64,000 nt of DNA, from assembly GCA_024138025.1 (NCBI GenBank), contig JAMXBD010000363.1, positions 682,001 through 746,000 of the forward strand, read 5' to 3'. Source of the stretch: Combretum micranthum. Its lineage: Eukaryota; Streptophyta; Magnoliopsida; Myrtales; Combretaceae. The translations under genes and the position numbers were made by a program. The notes below the pieces were generated by a model. That model did no database searches and was not told the DNA's origin. It saw only the letters and a program-made list of their open reading frames with translations. The first letter of the stretch is position 1; each line of letters opens with the position of its first letter. This document shows positions 58,886 through 64,000 of this stretch, in pieces.

Positions 58886-58962
58886 TGACATGAAGGTCGG
58901 CAAATCTAATTAAAGGCTAGCAACTTTTGATCTTTTGTGTTGATACCTTTTGCATCCTATCA
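58886..58962 (-). repeat. Gypsy-2 3' LTR, truncated
   Basis: 77 bases ending CCTATCA that match the right end of 61016-61753 (aaggtcggc...gctagcaacttttgatctttt...cctatca). The rest of the LTR is absent. Confidence 0.75.
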
Positions 58963-58972
58963 TTCCCTCCTT
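58963..58972 (-). other. Gypsy-2 polypurine tract
   Basis: Minus-strand AAGGAGGGAA immediately before TGATAGGATGC of the 3' LTR. Confidence 0.75.
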
Positions 58973-59710
58973 ATTTGGAAAGATTAGTCCTCGAATCTTA
59001 CCTATCTTTAATACATTGGAGAGAATCATCTTCTATTAGAGGCAATGCGCTTAATTGAAGTAATTTATATAGACTTTCCTCAAACTCCTCTAGCAAAGAA
59101 ACTTCTACACTTAGTAGAGTAGGGGTAAGATCATTAGTATAAAAAGTAGTCTATTGTACATAGGTACAATCATTGGCCATTTTACATACAAAACTCTCTT
59201 AACATTCTTTTCTTTTGCAAGTATGCTCTCTTTTTCTTCTCTTAGACTCTCGTGTTTATCTCTCCCCTCATTTTATTTCTCACTCATTTGCTTCTTACTC
59301 ATTTTCTATTGTTCATGTGCCTCCTTAATCCACTTTTGATCTTCATAAGCTTGACTAGGAGTTAAAGGAGTAAGCTTCACAGTTCTTTATTCATAACAAA
59401 TGAATAAACATTATGAGCACCATCATGTGTAATGCTCCTGTCATATTACTATGGTCTTCCTAACAAAATATGACTAGCATGCATAGGCACAACATCACAT
59501 AAGACTATATCCTTATATCCTCCAATAGAAAAAGTCACTAACACCTACTTGGTCACCCTAACCTCCCATATTCATTCAACCACTACAGTTTATATGGCTT
59601 AGGGTATTGTAGTAGGCAGCTTCAGTTTATCAATCAACAAGGTACTAGCAACATTATCACAACTACCACTATCAATAATCATGCTACATACCTTATCTTT
59701 AACAAGACAA
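58973..59710 (-). pseudogene. Gypsy-2 aspartic protease and spacer to the polyprotein end
   Basis: Active-site I-I-D-S-G-S at 59682-59662 followed by blocks usual for this gypsy protease: S-I-G-G-Y-K-D-I-V-L-C-D-V-V-P-M, H-A-S-H-I-L-L-G-R-P, Y-D-R-S-I-T-H-D-G, and Y-S-F-V-M-N-K. In-frame stops occur. After a lysine/glutamate-rich linker the sequence reaches an E-V-S-L-L-E-E-F-E-like stretch where RT should begin, then jumps to the C-terminal end near 59000. Confidence 0.8.
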
Positions 59711-59719
59711 AGAGTATGG

Positions 59720-60830
59720 AAAATGTTATGTCGTTGCTCCCCATTAAAGCTCACCTATTGACCAATAATTCTCCTTTGACAGGTTCTTTAACATCAACAT
59801 CATTGCAATCTTCTAATGGTGGCATCTCATCATCACTGGAACTCTCACTTTCTATGTCACCATTTTTAAAGACAATCATAGTTCTCGTATTTGGACATTG
59901 TGTAGCAACATGTCCATATCCTTGACATTTAAAACATTTGATATCACGTGCTATAGAAGAAGATTTTTCAGTCTTACCATTAGAAACAGAATCAAACTCC
60001 TTAGCCTTCACTTCCTCTTCTGATTTCACAACTGTCTTATGATCCTTTGAATATAACTTCCATGAAGATCCAAATGATGAACCATATTTTGATTTGCCCT
60101 TGGATTTCAATTGCTTTTATACTTTGTGCATCAACTTCTCCATCTCCACATGATGCTGCAAATCTACCACATCAGCAATCTCTAGATTCAATCCATCAAT
60201 AAACCTAGCCATAGTTGCCTCATGATCTTCTTGCATTAGCTTTATCATGGCTTTCACCATCTCCTGATAGTATTCTTCAATGATCATGAGCCTTGAGTTA
60301 GACTTTGTAATTTCCTACAGAAATCCCTATAGTAATGGCTAGGGATGAATCTCTTCCTCATTACCACTTTCATCTCCTCCTATGAACTAATTGGTCTCTT
60401 CTCCTGTTCAGAACAAATTGATCCCACTAGATACTGGTGTAATCGTAAGTTCAACTGCTGCCAACTTCACCTTCTTCTTCTCTAAATAGTTGCGAGTTAA
60501 AAACATGTTCTACCTTCCTTTCCCATTCCAGATATAGTTCGGGGTCATTCTTTCCCTAAAAAGAAGGGATTTCATTTTGATGCTTCCTAAATTGTTATCT
60601 TGTTTTTGCAAAACTCTTTTACCTCTCCTAACACTTCTCATACTAAAATCAAAATCCTCCTCCTCCTCCTCCTCCTCATCTATATGCCTTCTAGAAATCC
60701 TAAGCTTGGATGGAGACTCAAGATCATCTATTCTCCTATTCAATCTCACAAGCTGATATTGTATAGATTTCATGAATAATTTCATGTCTCTTCTAGTATT
60801 ATCTCCTCCACTACTCTTTTTTTTAAAAAA
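59720..60830 (-). pseudogene. Gypsy-2 Gag
   Basis: 60785-60510 carries the N-terminal Gag region, with a glutamate run encoded by a (CTC)n tract on the plus strand (60655-60680) and the I-K-M-K block. Middle parts are broken by stops. 60110-59751 carries a basic/serine-rich stretch and a CX2CX4HX4C knuckle (CFKCQGYGHVATQC) with an acidic tail. The preceding codons D-V-V-D-L-Q-H-H-V-E-M-E-K match the end of the Gag domain. Confidence 0.8.
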
Positions 60831-60906
60831 AAATCAAAATCTCCATGACTCAAACAACATAAATTCAAACCCTAAAATCAAAACTTTTTTTACACGAATT
60901 TTCTCT

Positions 60907-60940
<34 letters not shown>

Positions 60941-61001
60941 AATAACAAATCAATCAACAGAAGAATAAAGGATAGGATAACACTGATTAAGAAATTGAAA
61001 G

Positions 61002-61013
61002 CTCTAATACCAA
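61002..61013 (-). other. Gypsy-2 primer-binding site
   Basis: Minus-strand TGGTATTAGAGC, one base different from the standard Met-tRNA complement, two bases inside the LTR. Confidence 0.75.
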
Positions 61014-61015
61014 TT

Positions 61016-61753
61016 GATGCGATCGAGCGAATCGTAGGTATTGAAACCCTAAACCGAAGTGATCTGCAATGGATTACAAACCCTAGAATCATCTTGAAAC
61101 AAGCAAATAAAGAACTAGACCCCAATTGAACCTGCTAATTAAAACCACAGTTATCACAGGTGCAGCGCAACTTGACCCCAACCAAATTTTCCAAAGTTAT
61201 CTAATATGGAGCTCGACCCTAATCAAACTTGTTGAATAGAACCAAAGCTATCAACCATAAAGTTCTTGTCACAAGAACAAAAGAAAGCTCTATCAAATTT
61301 GGAGAAATCTTTAAAAAAATATTCTTATTCAACTTATATGTTCATTACAAAGCAAAGAGCAACATGTAAAAGCTTAAAAGAAACCAAAGGTCATAACAAG
61401 AATCATATTCATCGAATAAAATAAGTTGGCAACCTTACAAACAACACTAGCAGCCTTTAGAATGAAAACAACAAAAATACAAATGTTTAAACTTTGTAAC
61501 GGGGAAGGCTGGCGGTATAAGATAGAAGGCCGGTGATGTAATTGATAAAGGCCGAAGGCTTAATCAATGGCTTTAAAGTTTTTGATTTTGTACTCTTTTG
61601 GTCACTTTGTAAGCCAGCTATACGCCGGCGATGTACTTGGAAAAGCTGGTGGCGTTTGTGGCGGTGCATAAGACTACAATGAAGGCCGACGAATCCCTAA
61701 TGAAAAGCTAGCAGCTTTTGATCTTTCGTGTTGATGCCTTTTGGATCCTATCA
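61016..61753 (-). repeat. Gypsy-2 5' LTR (738 bp)
   Basis: Plus-strand ends are TGATGCGATC...TCCTATCA. The right part (about 61500-61690) has many CGGC/GCCG words in otherwise AT-rich DNA. A shorter solo LTR of the same family lies inverted at 62006-62346. Confidence 0.75.
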
Positions 61754-61824
61754 AAATCCATTAATTCTAAGGTTATAAGGTTGTTCTAAGCACTTAGGAC
61801 ATTACAAATATAAAAAGGATAATA

Positions 61825-62457
61825 TCATGAATGGTACATAAACTGTGACAAAATATACAAATAGGTATTTGAATTTAAAAAATTGATTAAGTACCATAAT
61901 ATTGAAATCGATCAATATATTACCACAAAAAAAAAATGATATTGATCAAGGTAATACCTAAAAGAGCTTAATGGAAGTACTATTGGCTTATACAAAAAAA
62001 TTCTTTGATGAGGATCAAATGGCAATGACAAAGCAAATTATCTTTTGAGAGATTTTTCAGTGTGAGAGTTTCTTTTGGTTCTTGTGATAAGAACTTTTCT
62101 TCAATAATTTTGGTTTTATTCAATAGGTTTGAATAGAGTCAAGTTCTTCTTGTGATAACTTTGGTTCCAATCGACAGGTTTGGTTAGAGTCGGTTCTGAA
62201 TCTTGATAACATTGGTTCTAATCGACAGTTTTATTAAGGTCATGCTCCTATCCTATTACTTATTTCAAGACAATCCTTAGGTCGAATTGCTTTATTAATC
62301 GCTTGGGTCTTGGGTTTCTATACCTAGGGTTCACGAGATTGCATCATTCTTTCAAGTAGTAAATTTATCAATTTCAAAGTTAGGTACTAAATTTTGTTGA
62401 TTTCAAAGTGTAGGTATCTAATTGTATATATAATCAAATTTTAGGTACCATTCTTGA
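61825..62457 (+). mobile_element. MITE copy 2, carrying a nested solo LTR
   Basis: Left end tcatgaatggtacataaactg and right end ...ttttaggtaccattcttga are inverted repeats of each other and match the ends of copy 1 at 28405-28633; the internal 'agagct(c/t)aatggaagtactatt' block is shared too. The element is split by a 341-bp LTR (62006-62346) with a TTCTT duplication. Confidence 0.75.
62006..62346 (+). mobile_element. Solo LTR of the Gypsy-2 family, nested in MITE copy 2
   Basis: Begins TGATGAGGATC and ends GATTGCATCA. It aligns with the reverse complement of 61016-61753 at both ends (shared 'ttcttttggttcttgtgataagaac', 'tttggttctaatcgacag' and 'ggtttctatacctagg'-like blocks), but lacks much of the middle. 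It is flanked by TTCTT at 62001-62005 and 62347-62351. It has no internal region or primer site. Confidence 0.75.
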
Positions 62458-64000
62458 TGTTGATCCAAAATAAAATTTAACCATAATGTAGTACCTCAAA
62501 CCCTTAAATGAAAGCTTAGGTTACATTTTGTAAGAAAAGGTTAGAAACTAAAATCAATTTTGAAAAGCATTGTATGATCAATTATATATAAGTTTTTTTT
62601 TTTTTTTATCCCTTTGTTGTTTGAGAGAATGGAAGCAAGGAAATTGGCAAAACATGCAAAATCAATAAGGACATGTAATGGTCAAATTAGGCCATAGCTT
62701 TTTGCTCCCAAAATGACCTCAGATGCCAAAAATAACTATACCATATGAAAGTATGTTCGAAAACTTATAAATACAAGTATATGATCACTTAAAATGGATA
62801 TAAAACAAGAAAGATATCACAAAAATACTAAGACATGCAAAATTTGGGACTATAGAGAATTTAGGATAAAATTTGTTGTAGCTTTTAGTATTAAAGTAGT
62901 CTTGTATAACAGCCAAAAAAAGGGAAAAAATAATCTTGTATTTATTTTTGTTAATATTTTTTCATTCAAATAATTATGAGTTCAACGTAGACCTATTGAA
63001 CGATTATTATGATTAGTCTTCAACATGGCAAAGTGAGTGCATCTCAAAGGAATATTGTACTTGATTGTATCTGCATTTAATAATTTGCATTTAGTGATAT
63101 TCTATTTAGTGTTTGGCATATAGGCTAAGGCTAGGGAACCAATCTTTTTACCTATTTAAAAAAGGGTCAATTTTACCTAGCTTGTTCAGCTCACAAGCTA
63201 GCCCTTGACAGGCCAGGCTCATGGGCCAATCTTATAAAAAATATCAGCTTAAAAAAAATTAATATAATTAATGTTTTTACACCTATAAGACAGGTAAATA
63301 TCCTTTAATAAAAAGTTCTAGTTGTACTGAAGAATAATTTCTTGTGAGAAGTTTATGGTTCCTGTTTTGGTCTAAAATTGTGGTAGTTAATGTTAATATT
63401 CATGGATTTTTGTGTTGTATAAAGCTTTACGGACGGGTGTGGCAAGACGAAAGACGAGTTTCTTTGTCTGTCCATATCGTCAAAAGCATGTTAAGATTAA
63501 TTTTACTGGAAAAAAAAATTACATAAATTCCTAATATTATAATTTTACCCTTAAGAATTATATTCCAATTCATTTCCTACATGTAGAATCCCTGATGGGC
63601 TTGAAAATATACATATTGAAATTACAACTGCATCGTGACTTGTAGTTAAAAATAATACATTTTTCGTGGAAAAAATATCTTATTTTAGCCAACAATAGAT
63701 GATAATAGAGATAATAATTTATAATAATAAATTGATTTTACACAACAAGAAGTACAAAACAGGAAAAAGATTATAGAGGAGTCAAACTTGAAAGAATGAT
63801 ACTGCAACAATAGCAGACTTTACTATTATTATAATTTATATATATATATATAAGAAATAAAAAAATAAATTCACTTTGGACTGCTTTGATTTGTTTAATC
63901 TGCGAGCCGACCTAGCCCGTTGAACTTGTATTCTCAGCTCTAATTCTATTTAATCATATCATGAATTAATTGGATTGTATGGGAATTGGGATCTTTTCAT
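62458..64000. other. AT-rich non-coding stretch to the window end
   Basis: No gene recognised. 63170-63235 has 'agctcacaagctagccc...ggctcatgggcc' words seen in some hAT-type repeats, with a similar GC-rich patch at 63900-63945; too weak to define an element. Confidence 0.4.

Larger units (their letters stand above)
58886..61753 (-). mobile_element. Gypsy-2: gag-protease-only Ty3/gypsy derivative
   Basis: On the minus strand: 5' LTR 61753-61016, primer-binding site 61013-61002, gag, zinc knuckle, protease, a short spacer, polypurine tract 58972-58963, and the start of a 3' LTR (58962-58886) that is cut off. Reverse transcriptase, RNase H and nearly all integrase are missing, while the last few codons of a gypsy polyprotein (D-S-R-T-N-L-S-K...G-G-N-D) still precede the polypurine tract. 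This makes it an internally deleted copy. Its mobility would need enzymes from a full relative. Confidence 0.8.

Noticed and set aside
59716..59925. 69-codon plus-strand frame
   Set aside because: It is the antisense shadow of the Gypsy-2 zinc-knuckle region.
60865..61125. 86-codon minus-strand frame
   Set aside because: It spans the Gypsy-2 LTR, primer site and a poly(T) run, so it is not a protein gene.

Overview
The window looks like repeat-rich nuclear DNA of a flowering plant, most likely a dicot. It is clearly AT-rich and full of microsatellites and homopolymer runs. It is dominated by Ty1/copia and Ty3/gypsy LTR retrotransposons whose primer-binding sites match plant initiator methionine tRNA. 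Host genes appear only as single-exon or broken remnants. I cannot name the species. I saw no tRNA, rRNA, CRISPR array or bacterial-style operon, and no host gene that I would call intact.

Layout. 1-213: fragment of an unidentified locus. 219-5117: a young, nearly intact copia element (221/222-bp LTRs, target duplication CCTTT). 5263-11968: a second nearly intact copia element on the minus strand (485-bp LTRs, target duplication GATCA), inserted into a host exon whose halves lie at 5178-5262 and 11969-12092. 13636-14466: 5'-truncated LINE. 18806-20203: old SIRE-like LTR. 20917-21640: a copia RT relic beside a broken membrane-protein gene of PGG-domain type. 22140-26135: a decayed third copia element, flanked by two copies of part of that gene. 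28405-28633: a long-inverted-repeat MITE. 31889-33407: a SIRE-like solo LTR with perfect target duplication GTTAT. 33765-36180: decayed gypsy gag-protease-RT followed by its LTR from 36188. 39665-40454: a frameshifted matrix metalloproteinase gene lacking the usual propeptide. 45460-51410: two copies of a gypsy-LTR-like repeat and one further LTR (48284-48999). 53790-55604: minisatellite and an hAT-like element with TTAGTAA duplications. 57600-57950: actin pseudogene fragment. 58886-61753: a gypsy derivative that keeps gag and protease but has lost reverse transcriptase, RNase H and integrase. 61825-62457: a second MITE copy carrying a nested solo LTR of that same gypsy family.

How the parts fit. 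The window reads as a record of successive insertions. Both young copia elements landed within about 50 bp of each other in one old coding locus, the solo LTRs show recombinational removal, and the nested MITE/LTR gives a relative order. Each of the two young copia elements is held back by one visible coding lesion (a frameshift in one, an in-frame stop in the other), so they could still be mobilised in trans. I found no convincing new biological system. The most unusual objects are the propeptide-less metalloproteinase, the gag-protease-only gypsy element, and the MITE family with its nested solo LTR.
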